64,000 bases of DNA from assembly GCA_030248225.1 (NCBI GenBank), contig JASANE010012564.1, forward strand, positions 1 through 64,000, read 5' to 3'. The position numbers were made by a program, and so were the translations under genes. Below are positions 1-63,900 of this stretch, piece after piece. This DNA is from Trileptium ribeirensis. Its lineage: Eukaryota > Nematoda > Enoplea > Enoplida > Thoracostomopsidae. Within the stretch, counting starts at the first letter, position 1, and the number at the start of each line of letters is the position of its first letter. A model generated the notes under the pieces. That model did not search any database and was not told the DNA's origin. It was given only the letters and a program-made list of their open reading frames with translations.

Positions 1-112
1 CGGTCCACCCTTGAGGTTACGATAGCCGGGGTCGTATGGGCATGGTGTTAGGAAGTTGCGCCATGCAGCTGCGTCACCGGTTATTACAGCTATATGTCAT
101 TTAGGATGGTTT
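1..112 (+). repeat. Dispersed SINE-like repeat, copy 1 (cut by window edge)
   Basis: The first ~110 bases match the 3' part of a repeat that recurs at 44580-44880 (same strand) and inverted at 39365-39690. Shared blocks include CCTTGAGGTTACGAT and, with the inverted copy only, AGCCGGGGTCGTATG. The 5' part lies outside the window. I found no clear Pol III A/B boxes, so 'SINE-like' refers only to size and dispersion. Confidence 0.6.
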
Positions 113-3100
113 TACGTAAATCAATTATTGGTTTTTCAGAAAAAGTAGAAGCATAAAAAGAAGAACACATATTATCATCAATTACCCTAACGCGTGAAAT
201 ATGGCGCTACACCGTGGTTTTTTACAAACATTTACGTACTGGGATCTGAAAACTTTAATCATAGGTAAGTGTAAGTTTAATCACAGTTTAGCGAAAGCGA
301 GCAGGGGTCCGTGGTATACGTATGCGATTTGCCCACTCCCAGTTTTCTCCGTTCACCACGTTTATGCGTGTTTCTCAAATAATATGGTGCTTCGGATAGT
401 TATGATCTTTCGTATTTATGTGTATAAAAGTATCCATAAATTGGATTGTAATTCTGTTTTCAAATTTGCGCTGTCAGTAAAGTGCGGTTATAATAGTAGC
501 AACGAAATTTGTGATCATTTGTGTGCTCGTGATTGGCACGGATTCATAGGTTTATAATCGTAAGTTCTTTGACACAAGAACTAGCCAAGACGCTCCCATT
601 GGAATCATGGACTTTCGTAACATTTACGACAGTTATGCAGGGGCAGGGCGCACTATGCTAAGCAATGTCGGTTGTTGGCACAATGAAGACGATAACTTTT
701 GCTCCAAAGGTGTAACCTACACCCCGTTCCTTCCACTGCTGTGTCTGTCGACTTTCATAATTACTGCCTCCAGCTATTCTATCGCAATACATTATGGAAA
801 TTTCGCAATTTTAGTATTAAATACAATGTTTTATGCAACAAGCTCAGCCATTATGATACTTTATAGCAAAATAAAGTCTTAGTTGTGCTTTTACTACTTT
901 TAGCTGGAACTAAGTTACAGATGCGACGGCAACTGTCCGAAAGAATGTTGTTAGTTTCGGAATCGTGTTTTATCGGAAGTCTGATATATGTTCGCAAATT
1001 ATTACTTAGCTAGGAAGTAAGGTATTCGGTTTAGCTTATGTTTTTAGTTTTTGTCGCGGGTTCCATAGGCTACCAAGGGTCCCCAGGCTCCAAACGTCCC
1101 TAAAAATGGCAAAATTTCCTGTCTCAAGCCATAAACTGAAACTTATCACTTTTTCATTCATTTATCGATTCCTAAAATTTTGCTTCCGATTTTTGTTGTT
1201 TTATTTTTAGTTAATTTGCTTAATTACCATTTTAATCTTAATTAGCTAAACTACTTCCATTTAAGACTTGCTTAGTTTCAGTTTTCAGTCTGAGTTTGCT
1301 TACGTCCGACACGGATTCGCACAAAGGATTACGCTTCGTTTATTAGTTTTAATTTATTATTTTACGGCTTAAAGATTACCTTGCTACCTGGTTGTGTGGA
1401 TATTGTTTATATCATGTGTTGGTCTGGTTATACACTGCTGGTAGCAATACGCTGAAACTCAGCAGCTCACTGGCTAGTTGCTGTACGAATTTTTTGGCAT
1501 CTTTACGTCTCGAAAAGAATGTTTCTGGTGTAAACGCAAAAAGAATTGCCTTGGTTTAAGTATTCTGGTTTTACGGGTTACGATTATAAAGTTATTGTTA
1601 GTGGTTAAAGAACTGGAGTCACGAGCGGTGGGACTTAACACATAAGTACATTAAACCCGAGTGGCAAATAACTTAATAATACTATAATTAATTCCAACTA
1701 GGTTGTTGCGATCGTGACAACCTAGTTTAAAATAACCATCGTGCGTCCGATCGGGTGTGCGTTACATAAGATGGGGGTTATTAAACAGCTTAAATCTAAG
1801 GCATAAGGTGAAGGTAACTAAATAGAATATACGAAGTGTCTGCGATCGCGATACTCTTTATCAATATCACAAGATCCTAATAATGTAATTGATAACCTAG
1901 ACTTGAACTTAATAGAACCGGGAGAAAATAGTCAGCAGTGCATGGGTACGAATAAGGTCACACAAAAAGGGAATTAAAGATACCTAGTTTTGGTTCAAAG
2001 TAAAACGCAATCCCGCAAAGAATTACGTATTGATAAGGTGTGCCGAATGAAATCACAATTTTAAAGAATTTGCGTTGTGGCCCGTAGTAGTTGCCGAATT
2101 GCTGTTTCGAAGGAAGTACAATTTCATTCTCCGCATTCAGCTTCCCCAAATTTCTGTAGATTTATATTCAAAGCAAAATAAATTGAAAAAAGTCAATTTT
2201 ACAATGTTGTTGCCACACCATGAAAAGCCCTATGCAGCACCTCAAAGGCGTAACGGCATAGCGAACGTACTTTTAAAACGAAACTTTCGTGTTTAGACAT
2301 TTAAATAACCCCATATGACATGATTCAACGCCAACAAACAAAAAGGTCATTAATACTTCTTTTATTTATACTCTATTTGTTAAGACAAGATTCCAGTTTT
2401 TCTAGATTCCAGTAAAAAATTTGCAGTTCGAGTTCCGGTTCCGACTAGTTTTGCTTTCCGTTAGTCGTTGAATATAATATATTCCGGGATGATTGGATTT
2501 TTACAAAGTACGCACGTTTATGGCGTTCTGGTCATAAAGAGTTTTGCTCGTTATCCACTCTGAAATCAGTGTTAATTGCGCTAAGGATAATGCCAAGTGC
2601 ACACTGGTAAAATATGCGGCTCTATCAATGCTGGCGCTATTGGGTCCGTGTTTAATAGTTAAACATTCGGTGCAGACTACCTGTATATAGACTATGCAAC
2701 TTGACGAAAATATACAAAATCAAAGGTAAATCACTTAATTTTTATGTTTTTTATATTTTTGGACCTGGAGTGTCACCCATTTTAGTGCCTGGCAAAATCC
2801 GCTGCCTTTCTTGCCAACCAGGCGGCTCCCGGTTTATGTTCTTTGATAAAATTTTCAGTGGTTCGAGGTGCCAATTTTTTTGAAGCATAGGATGGCATCT
2901 CGCTAGCTGAGAGTGGTCCTAGTCAGCTCACCCTGGTTCGTGGCGAGGTCGTCCTTTTCGTGCGCCCCTTACTATCGGATCCGCCTCGACTTCGATGGGG
3001 GACTACCCAAGGTTCGCTCATCCCCCAAATTTTGACCCTACTGAGATACCAGAGCAGCGGAGTTACCCAGATACCAGAGCAGCGGAGCGTACTTATCGAT

Positions 3101-4361
3101 GTCAGTATTCGCAATATGGGTGCACCGGATGCAGAATTGGGGTCTGATACCGGATATCCGGCTTTCATTATCCTGCGGGATACCGAATACGGGTTACCGG
3201 ATATTGGCCAACAATGGGTTCCTGCTGGTGACAAATCTATATTTACCAATCCCTGGTGACGGATTTTATATGCAAACGATTAATCAATAATTACTGATAT
3301 AATGAGAAATGGCTACTTTTGTAATATGGAAGTATATATATGTTATAAGATTGGTATGCCTGCTGATGCGTGTGCAAAGTGCAAAACATGGCAAAATGAT
3401 TTACCGAGGGAAAAATTGACGACATCTGCTTTGAAAACCCGTCTGAAACAGGACTTACACGATTTTTCAATGTCTGAAGCCAAGCACAAGACGGTTGCAA
3501 AACAGCGAGACGGAGAAAGAGATCCATGCCAGCAAAAACATACATGTGGTCTCAAAACGTATGGTTGAATGGCTTCTCTGTATTCTCTCACATGTGAGCC
3601 TCCACACACGTTTTATACGCATGTGAAAAAGCGAACTTGGAATTATATTTCTCATACCTTTAAGAAATTTTGGTCTCGAACTGCTAAAAAGTTACGGTAA
3701 ATTATATGTTTTAATGCTATTATATAATCCGAGGAACCATGGATTTCGTTAAATCACGTGGCATTCATATAATCAAATAGAAAGTAATGATTTTTGGTGG
3801 CAAAACTCTGGAAAAATGAACGAAGAGGTAGAAAGTGGTCATTCGATATCAGACACTGACATTTTAAAATATTCGATCGGATTCCAAATATGTGGTAAAC
3901 CTTCCTCTAACTTGAGATCTTCATATTTCAGTCTAGTGCCTCTGGGAAAAGTTATTACTTGAAATTTTGGGAAAGACGAAATGCAAAATTACAAACTTTG
4001 CAGTTCGTTTCGGTTGAGGAAAGATTTTGGCGGGGAATCGTAGGTGCAGTGCAACTATAATTCTAGGGATACATTTGAATTCTACTACGTGGCGAGTAAA
4101 ATAATGCGAAAAAATCCATCAATACGTGACAACAGTTAAAAATAATTTTTGTACATGCGCACTTGACATTTAATTGAGCAAACGTATACGTATTGGCCGT
4201 TGACATCATGACTTTGCCTCAAGTACAGTCTTCATAAAATGTAAATTTTCTGCATTGTATCTACCCAGGAAAATTAATCAATTTGCTTCAAGCATAATCC
4301 TTATTTGCCATTAATATAATTTTATCTCATGCTCTACGCGTATTGATCGTCGCATAACAAC
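113..4361. other. 5' flank of the ABC transporter gene, no confident gene
   Basis: About 4.2 kb ahead of the first coding exon, and AT-rich for the most part. It holds a low-confidence ORF at 607-882. Around 2758-2910 is a fragment with the GGCAAAATCC-type motif shared with a repeat family at 4560, 49710 and 51245. An 18-bp direct repeat, GATACCAGAGCAGCGGAG, occurs near 3047 and 3071. Open frames on both strands at 2923-3655 overlap each other and match no family I know. The promoter and 5'UTR of the transporter must lie here, but I see no diagnostic core-promoter motif. Confidence 0.5.
607..882 (+). CDS. Hypothetical small membrane protein (91 codons)
   Basis: Open frame of 91 codons starting MDFRNIYDSYAGAG. 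Two hydrophobic stretches cover roughly residues 38-57 and 65-84, so it would be a two-helix membrane protein if expressed. I do not recognise it. It lies 3.5 kb upstream of the ABC transporter start on the same strand and shows no splice sites that would join it to that gene. An ORF of this length can occur by chance in 64 kb, so I rate it low. Conservation in a related genome or a transcript would decide. Confidence 0.2.
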   Translation: MDFRNIYDSYAGAGRTMLSNVGCWHNEDDNFCSKGVTYTPFLPLLCLSTFIITASSYSIAIHYGNFAILVLNTMFYATSSAIMILYSKIKS

Positions 4362-55403
<51,042 letters not shown>

Positions 55404-56516
55404 GTAAGTCTAAAGATAATTCTATGGAAAATGGAAACGACCTCGAACGAGCAATAGCGTATAATTGCAACTATGCATTTGCTAGGAAGTCAACATAAAG
55501 TGATTTTATGAAACATGGATCCGGTAGTGTAACGTGGTGTTTTTAACTGAATAAGCTGTGCTGTAAATTGTGTATTAATAAACATCCTGATGTAATTATG
55601 ACAAATTTGTCATAGTTTGAGTTAGAATACTATAAATCAACCAATATTAATCTGTAAACATCAAACTTTAATATTATACTATACATCAACTGTGTATTGT
55701 TTGCTCTAGTAACTAGAATGTGGGTCAACGGACGATTGCAAAGCTAGCGTTATCACTGCGAGCAAGCGACGTTTATATTCGCAAAACCGTTTTTCAATCA
55801 CCATATCATCATTTTTGACAGCCCTAAAAACCTCTGCTGTCGCAGATCCAACAAGTTACAGAGATTGAAATACATAATCATACGTAGATCAAAATGAAGT
55901 CCCATGAAATACTGTTTCATGCCAAAAAGTGTATATTGGTCACAGATACACTCAAATAAATCACTTCATCGTTTTCAGCATCATCTAAAACCTTTGTAAT
56001 AGCAGATGCGACAAAATATAATATTGAAAATGCCGAAATCAATGCCGAATGCATTGCTATTCCAAAAAGGGTAACTAAGTCATATACACGTTCAAGTTTA
56101 TCACTCCATCCTTTTCAGTATTCTCGAAAACCTTCGAAATAATAGATGCAACAAAATATTACGTTGCAATTTAAATAACGAAATCATATCTGGTTCTTGT
56201 GGGGGATGTGGTTTCACAGGATACAGAAACATTCCAAAAATACAACACTGATCGCAGATTCGTTCAAATAAATCACTTCATTGTTTTGAGCGACTTTGAA
56301 AAGCTTTATAGTGACAACGTAATGCTAATTAACGATTATTTAAATTATAAAAACGGTTAAAATGGTCCTTTTGCCCTCCAATTTTGTACTTGTATCTCCT
56401 TATCCGCGATTCTGTCGACAACATTTGTCAAGAAATTTGTAGATCTTTCCACATGAACATAATAGAAACACGATATTTTTTGTTACGAGGACTGCGTCTT
56501 GAGATATAACTAAACA

Positions 56517-56712
56517 TTGATCGAAACCGATCGAAATTTCGTTTAATCGAAAAAAATCGAAATTTTGAAATTTATCTAATTGCACGAAAATAGAAAACGA
56601 TCGAAATCGACCGAAATTTCGTTTAATCGCAATCGATCGAAATTTCGTTTAATCGCAATCTATCGAAATTTCGTTTAATCGAAATCGACCGAAATTTCGA
56701 TCGATTGATTAT
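56517..56712. repeat. Array of CGAAATTTCG palindromes with inverted ends
   Basis: GATCGAAATTTCGTTTAATCG-type units recur about every 30-45 bases (about five copies), each centred on the palindrome CGAAATTTCG. The left end TTGATCGAAACCGATCG and the right end CGATCGATTGAT are roughly inverted, so it may be a short inverted-repeat element. No target duplication was identified. Confidence 0.65.
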
Positions 56713-57329
56713 TTTGCACTTATGACGGACCAGACTGTAAGCTGTCATATGCAAAAGACCGAATGGGAATATCTTGATTCATTATTGAGATATTTAAAAA
56801 ACCTAGCCGGACGGAAACAGTAAAATTTATCAGTGCGCATGCAAAGAAATATGCTTGCTCGCTTCGCTGGCTGCGCAATAACTACATTATTTATGTAGCG
56901 GTTCTGTAAAACTGTTAAATGCTTACCGGCCAGGAAACTCTTCTTTTGTCTTTTCTAATCCGATCTGTAATACTATAGTTCCATATATTAATTTCTCAAG
57001 TCAAAAATGAAATAGCCTTTTCACCTGTGCCATGAATGACAACGTATGCGGTACAGCATGATAAACCGGAAACTGACACAATCTAGGACGTTGGTGTAAA
57101 CTAGAGGGTCCTGACGGGTCAGGACCCCTCAAAAATTAGGTTGGGGATCCGTCGTGGGACCCACCCCATATTCTCGTACCTTGCTAATTTTGTCAAAGTC
57201 GCAGAATTCTCCGCGCACCATCGGTGAGGTGGCTAAATGTGGCTTGAGGGGTGATCCATACTTTACGGTGGGGGTCCGGCATTCACAAGGGGTGACCTCT
57301 ACTCCTTATAAACACCTACGCAACGTAGT

Positions 57330-57900
57330 CTTGAAACGGAGCCAGCGGAGTTTCTACTAAAGGCGGTAGTTTAAAAATAGTGAAAATTTCTTTGTCTGTC
57401 GCTGTCAGTCATAAGTCTTTTTCGGATGGACACATTTCAATAACTTTTTTGTTCGAAACCAAAAGTGACGAGGATGTGCCTTTTAGTTGAACGCGAACAG
57501 CTCCGGTCCCATCTTCGGAGTCAAAATAGCAGGACAACAGGTTTTTAAGGGTTCTTTGCCAAATATGGCCACGCATAGCAGTCTTTCGCAGCCCATATCT
57601 CGCGAAACAGGCTTCGCATCGAAAAAAGGTACAGAATCTGCGCATCGATATCTACGACTTCGCTGACTACGACACTTTTGTGCGACCATTCTCTGAACCG
57701 CTGTGAGCCTGAATATGGTTCATCGACCCTCTGTCAGGATTAGCGACTTTTCGGATTTTGCCGAGTTATTGCTTGTTTTTATCTTACAATTTGTATCTGG
57801 TAGGCTATAATGCATGCTGGACACGATGGTTTTGCAATCTGGAGTCCAATTTGACTATATTATACCTTTTCATAGTGTTTCAAGGGGTCTTACTGTAACG
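57330..57900 (+). repeat. Dispersed ~570-bp repeat, copy 2
   Basis: Aligns with 35640-36205: AACGGAGCCAGCGGAGTTTC, CAAAAGTGACGAGGATGTGC and GCGAAACAGGCTTCG. The right end leads directly into the sequence with short palindromic repeats. Confidence 0.75.
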
Positions 57901-57904
57901 ATGT

Positions 57905-58740
57905 TAGTGTTAGGCGTGTATGTTTGAAGAAGGAAAGGCAAATGGATGTATTGAAAGGCCAATGTAATCTCAATCGGTAGTGTGGATATAGACGCAAACT
58001 CGAAAGTAGCACTCAGGACTTAAGATAACGCTCGTTACTACGTTACCAATACACAACGACAACACACTACAAGCAGAATAATTATATAAGTATATATAAA
58101 TTGATTGAGGTAAGAACAGGGATGGTAAGATCCAATGCCTATCCTTAGCAATATGAATATATAATATAAGTGACACACAACCACCAAATACTCACAAGCA
58201 CCAGTAAATTTTCGCTCGCAAAGCCGTATACGTATATTTGTGTTGATTGAGTTAAGAAGAGGGATCGTAAGATCCAAGTCCTAGCCTTAGATTGAATACA
58301 CGTATACGCTGTATCGGAGCACTAGTGTGCTCTCGCAACAACACTGTAGACTGAGTTCCACAGAGGCTAGGTTCAGAAATGGAGCACCAGTGTGCTCTCA
58401 ATAAGCGCTTAAACTGGAGCACCAATGTGCTCACAAGACACAATGCAATTGAAGCACTAATGTGCTCTCGATACTCAATTACAGATGAAGCACTAATGTG
58501 CTCTCAAGCATAGAAGCACCAGCGTGCTCTCAGATACGTGCAACTCAGTCAACAACGCTGTATAGAAGCACCAACGTGCTCGCTCGCAAAATTGTTTAAG
58601 TTATAGAGGAGACCGCTTGGTCGTAAGAATAAAGTGAACACTTACCAGTAGATAGGCACTTTGGGACTGAGGCCCCGATCAATACCTGACTTGATCTTTT
58701 ATACCTACTAAGCTGCCTGGGAAACCCCAGGTTGCTGGGT
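57905..58740 (-). other. Possible solo LTR or other element with a TATA box on the - strand
   Basis: TATAAAAG at 58696-58703 (- strand) lies upstream of the repeat-rich stretch, and a ~70-base block (GGTAAGATCC ... CCTTAG) is duplicated at 58110-58150 and 58255-58295. I could not find matching LTR ends or a target duplication, so the identity is a guess. Confidence 0.25.
58317..58581 (+). repeat. Seven short palindromic repeats, RAGCACYARYGTGCTC
   Basis: 16-base units at 58317, 58382, 58417, 58452, 58488, 58514 and 58566, each able to pair AGCAC with GTGCT. Start-to-start spacing is 65, 35, 35, 36, 26 and 52. The intervening sequences are unrelated to each other. It is not CRISPR: the spacers are too short and irregular and this is eukaryotic DNA. 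Confidence 0.88.
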
Positions 58741-59817
58741 GTTATTCTTAGAATTTGGTAGAAAATACAGCTTGACTTTAGTGTATCAACCTACATGCTA
58801 GTTATTTTTAGAAGTCTTACCAGGAATTCAGGACATTTTTCTATGTTTACCACATTTTGCGGTGCCACAACATTCTGATTTTTGCTAAATTTGTTAATGC
58901 GTTAAAGCATCATTTAGTTGACATTTAGGTAAAATTTATTCTAAGACCAAAAAAAATATTCGAGAAGAACCAAGCCAGTCCGCTAAAATTAAAATAAAAA
59001 GTTTTTTTTGATGTTTATGATAGCATGTGGTGATCTATTTTTATAATCAATTATCGTTAATTCTTTGAACAATGTTTTCGAGCAAAATCGCGCTTAACAT
59101 GAAATTTAATGTGAACCCACGCGATGTGCTGCAAATACCCTTAAAAACACTTTGATGTTTTCGACTCACGCGACCGCAAAGACCGAAGCAGTCTACTTTA
59201 TGCTAGGCTTTTCTAAAATCATGAGGTAATTTTATGACTTGACATTTAATAAAACCAATGGAAACAAAGAAACTATTTCACCACTCGGCGTAGCACAAAA
59301 TCTTTATGAGTTTACTCTATGTTTACGAATTAGTTAAACAGCGAGGGTCTGTTTCTTAAAACGAAAAATTATAACTAAAAATATTAAATTTAAAACAGCC
59401 TATTTTCAAAATATACTCATATACATACGAATCAGGGATCGACCGGTACCAAAATTTACCGGTACCGGTACCGGTGCTGAAAAAATACCGGTAAACCGGT
59501 ACCGGTACCGGTACCCAAATTGTCTGCCAAAAAAGTTTCGCTCGTTTAGTTATACTGTGATATATGCATGTTTCTGGTGAAAAAGATAACACGTAGATAT
59601 TCATAAGTTTTATTTTCAAAATGTTCAAAATCAACGTAACAACAACATTTATAAATGCAATAGTTGTCCATTAAAATTGTATATAACCCATATTCATATG
59701 GAAACTTTTCTTCTGTAACAATGTTTTCAGTTTCCAAAAAACAGTTTGCAAGTACATACGTATGTGTCCCAAAGTTTCAGAACAAAAACCAAACTGGTAT
59801 ATGGTAATTTATACATT

Positions 59818-60054
59818 CTACTCCTTGGGCAAAGCCAAGCTATTGTAGTGGCAAGCCCTTAAGTTGAACTTCGGTCTCAGTAGCTTATCCACATTCTCTG
59901 GGAGCAAACGGTTGCGCTCTACACAATTGACGTCGCCGGCTGTTCTAAACAGACGTTCGCTTTGCACACTCTCAATAGGGAACGCAAGATATCGTTGGGC
60001 GAGCTGAAAAAGGATATTTACCGTGCTCAGGATAAATGATATGATATGCCACAT
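59818..60054 (-). pseudogene. hAT transposase C-terminal dimerisation (hATC) domain fragment
   Basis: A 78-codon frame containing LAQRYLAFPIESVQSERLFR then TAGDVNCVERNRLLPENVDKLL. This matches the hATC pattern (A-x-x-Y-L-x-x-P-x-x-S-V-x-S-E-R-x-F-S/R-x-A-G). The catalytic RNase H-like core and the zinc finger are missing from the rest of the element, so this is a remnant. Confidence 0.88.
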
Positions 60055-60414
60055 TTGGTCCGTATATACGCACTTAGTGGACGTGGCATGTTAGACGCGT
60101 TATTCTCAGAAACTGTCAACTGAGTATACGGGTTATTGTGTCAGTCATTCATAAAACAATTGTAACTGTCAACTAAGCAAAACTATGCAAATTTTCCATG
60201 TTTTGTTATGCAACTAAACTTTTTTGACCAATTACAGACATTAGCAGATGAAAAAGAAAATATAATATCCCTTTCAACCGTTTAATTTCGTTAATATATG
60301 GCACGAGATAAATCATGATCAAATCAATAGTGACAGTTAATTTTCTGTTCAGACAACATCCTACCGGAATAAGCCTCTGAACCAACCCTCGCAACACGAT
60401 TTCACAGACTCTAG

Positions 60415-60650
60415 ATATGCCAACTGCTCCCTACAACATCTTGGCGGAACTAGATTCGAACCAAACCATCCTCAGCTACACGATTGCACGCCCCCCCCAA
60501 ATATGCCAGCTGCTCCCGACATTATATCGCAATCAGCAACTAAATTATCCTCCGCTACACTATTGCATACCCCCAAATATGCCAGCTGCTCTTGAGAACC
60601 ATCCTGCTACCGCAATCAGCTTCAAACCACCCTCCGTCAGCATTCAAATC
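60415..60650 (+). repeat. ~80-bp imperfect tandem repeat inside the hAT remnant
   Basis: Three units starting ATATGCCARCTGCTC at about 60415, 60501 and 60578, each ending in a C-run and CAATCAGC-type sequence. The proline-rich + strand frame across it (60417-60701) derives from the repeat and is opposite to the transposase strand, so I do not call it a gene. Confidence 0.65.
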
Positions 60651-60979
60651 GATAGTGTGTTATATAATACACCACCGCTACAACTCAATGACGTCACCTA
60701 AGTAAAAACAAAAATCAAAACATTCGAACAAAAACATCATTTACTGCAACAACGCTCTGTTCCAAATGTTCATCTTCAAACGTGTTCAAAATTCGAGTGA
60801 AGGAATTAGAAATAAATACGTATACATGTCAATAAATGATAACAAATGAGTCACTTGATTTGCAACTAAACATTGTCGCTGTTCTTATCCGTAAGCTAGT
60901 AAAAATTTTAGTACCGGTACCGGTACCCCGGTACCGGCCGGTACCGGTACCGGTATACCGGTCGATCCCTGATACGAAT

Positions 60980-63900
60980 ATATATATCACTAAATACAAA
61001 CACAGATACTCATGCGCATTCCCAAAATATACGTGCATCGTTATGCACATGTGTATTTTTAACTTGCAAGAGTCATAGACAGTCAGCAATAGAAAAAAAT
61101 GAAAAAAACGACAAACATTGTCAGGGTTGACACGACCTGTTAATGGCCCCTCGTGGAACCACCAAAATAACTTAAATCGGGTGAGGTGGAACTACAGTCT
61201 GACATTTACCGTATTTGTTACAACTTCAGCATAAACTGCTATCGCGATGGGGTAATCCCTCATCAAACAGGTCCCAATGTCCGAAAAATACTAATATGAA
61301 AGGTTATCCACGAATAGAAGTGGATTCGATAGCCGGAGCGATATAACAATCTGTCAAACTAGAACTGTGCTTAGCATTTGAAGCAGGCTTGCATAGTCAA
61401 TTTATAGTGGAAATAAAAACCTCAACGTGAAAATTAGAGCTAATGCAGCGTGCATGCGTCTTAATATAAATAGTGCTCAGAAAAGTTGTTGACAATTTTA
61501 TATCAAACTTTGTATAAGAAAAAATGTTGATAAGTGCTAAAGCCCTTTAGAGCCATCTAAATCTTAAGTTAAACACAGATTTAAAAATTGATAACTTATA
61601 ATTTACGCCGGCAGACGTTGAATGCAAGTGGCCAAGAACCAGTTCCAGTCAAAATAACCACCACGCGCTACGTTCCACACGATAGGACAAGAAAACCGAA
61701 ACCACGATACTTTATGCCAACCGATCGATAATACGTGATGTAACTAGACTTTTCTTGCGGTGGTTGATAAAAATAAACCGCTTCGTATTACGATCCGAAT
61801 CGGCCTCAGGATTGAACCCGCCTATATGTCGATATTCTGTAAAAAATTTCATGATTAGAGTTTAACATTTTATCACCGAGACGCATAGCAATTTATACAA
61901 GCGGGTAGTGTGTAACCAGTAATTATTAGACAACATGCCACGGTCTTGTAATAAAAGAAGTCAGCTAAAAGAGATTCGCCTTAATTATGTAATTCATATA
62001 TTCAGGGCATACGAACAGGGTGGTCCACTAATAACTAATTTAAAAGGTGACAGTCCTTCATGGGCTTTGTTTAACAACAACCTACTCTTGCATAGCAAGT
62101 ATTCAATTCAACATAAACCCACAATTCACTAACAATCAATATTTTCGTGGATGTTTATTAATACAGTGCCGCATTCCTCAATTTCTAGAAAGAGTTTACA
62201 CATGCATATCCATACTTATACACCCGTATCTCGTTGCACCCGACTCAGGCTTTAAGAAACATTCACGAATTTAAAGATCACCCACGTTCCTGAATAACGA
62301 CAGTTACGTGTGTATTCGACCCGACTACAGCTATTCAAGTATTACTCAACGAGCCAGTAAACATAAAGTACAACTGCTGATTTAGAAAAGTATTCATTAA
62401 CGCAATGTCAACTCTATAAATCGTAGAAGTTGCGTCCTAGCTTGCGCAACACCATCAACGGTAATCACAATGTAATGACACCGTCGTTATAAAAAATATT
62501 TATATGATGTCCAAGATAGCACCGACCCCTTTTTTCGGTAAGACATCGAAACATGGTCAGATTCCGTTTAGTGACGGAGACAACATTCACGAAAGGCACA
62601 TTCCACGTTATATCATTATGATATAGCGTAAGCTTATTACCAACTAGCTAACTAACTAACTAACATTGTTGATGATAGGATGTACGGGAGAACATGCTTA
62701 ATAATTTGTCTATAATAAATACCCAGCCGGTTAAAAAATTGTTTAAAATATGAGGGTGGACGGCACCGACTTTTATGCCACACAGAATACTTTTTACCCA
62801 CGGGCAGCATGTTACGGTAGCGACGATGCAGGGACAACACTTCCACCTAGCGGCCAACAAACCATGTAAACGCCTCACATGGTAAGCACAATGCTGAGAA
62901 GAAAGAGAAGTCGGAATAACAGGTGTATTCCACATTGGCCAACGCAAACACAAAAAGCAACACATGTCAAAGGATACTATGAAAACAGTAGTATGCGTTC
63001 TACACAGTTCATTACGGTTTGGAACACTGAAATCTGGGTTGCCTTGAATTAAATTCACAGGCCGTTTCAGGATTAAGATGACAAACCTAAATTAAAACTC
63101 ACCTGCAAGTAAATGTGTTTCCGCCGAATAAATATATGTCAGATGCACTATGATATGGGTCGCCAAATTCCACTAAACCGCAATTGCACGCAGCAATTGG
63201 ACACAGCAATCGCTTTGCTAAGAACTTTCCACTCAAAGGAGTTTACGTATGAAATATATATCTCGGCACTGTTAAAAACGTCTTAACATAAGGCTTTATG
63301 AATTATATACTACCCAAGCTCCTTAAATGTAAACGCTTGTATAAAAGACAGTTTATTACACAGAGACTTTGTTTATTTTTTCAACGTTCTAAACAAAAGA
63401 AAAAAATTGACCTAGCAGTTTTAGATGCACGAACGCCACATTGATCCTGCGCATACGGTAACCGAGAACATTAGTCATATTGATCACATCGAGCGTAACA
63501 CCCAGCTTCCTCAGTCAAGCCGTGCACTAAATTGTGGGTATACTCTCAAATTTAAAAATGCAGTGTATATATGTAATCTCTTAGAAAATAGGCATTTGGT
63601 CTAGTGACTTTCTGCAAAATTAACCGTTTGCGGCCAAGTCGGGTTTTAGGATTAGACTCGAAACTCTGAAACCAATTTATGTCTACGAGCTGGAGCATGC
63701 AATACAGCTATACCATGTAAAGTAAAAGGAAAACGGTTTCTTTAAGTTAAAAAAACACATACGTTTTTTAAGTAGAAACTTCGTAAAAAAGATTCTGCGA
63801 AGAGAATCTTTTTCCATCTAATTGTTTAAATTGACCCAAAATGAAGCAAATTTTTAACTAGTCATTTGATATGTTCGTGATTCACAAGTATTTAGCCAAA

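Larger units (their letters stand above)
59433..60971 (-). mobile_element. hAT transposon remnant with ACCGGT termini (1.54 kb)
   Basis: Starts CAGGGATCGACCGGTACC, ends GGTATACCGGTCGATCCCTG, with a perfect 8-bp duplication ATACGAAT (59425-59432, 60972-60979). Arrays of ACCGGTACCGGT lie inside each end. It still encodes the C-terminal dimerisation domain of a hAT transposase at 59818-60054 on the - strand, which ties this style of element to the hAT superfamily. Confidence 0.93.

Noticed and set aside
58317..58581. CRISPR-like array
   Set aside because: Spacers are 10-49 bases and irregular, repeats vary, no cas genes are present, and the context is animal DNA.
60417..60701. Proline-rich 94-codon ORF
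   Set aside because: It is a by-product of an ~80-bp tandem repeat and lies antisense to the hAT transposase strand.
61935..62132. Candidate exon 17 of the transporter
   Set aside because: The frame (starting PRSCNKRSQLKEIRLNY) does not resemble TMD2 of any ABCC protein and has no convincing acceptor in phase 0.
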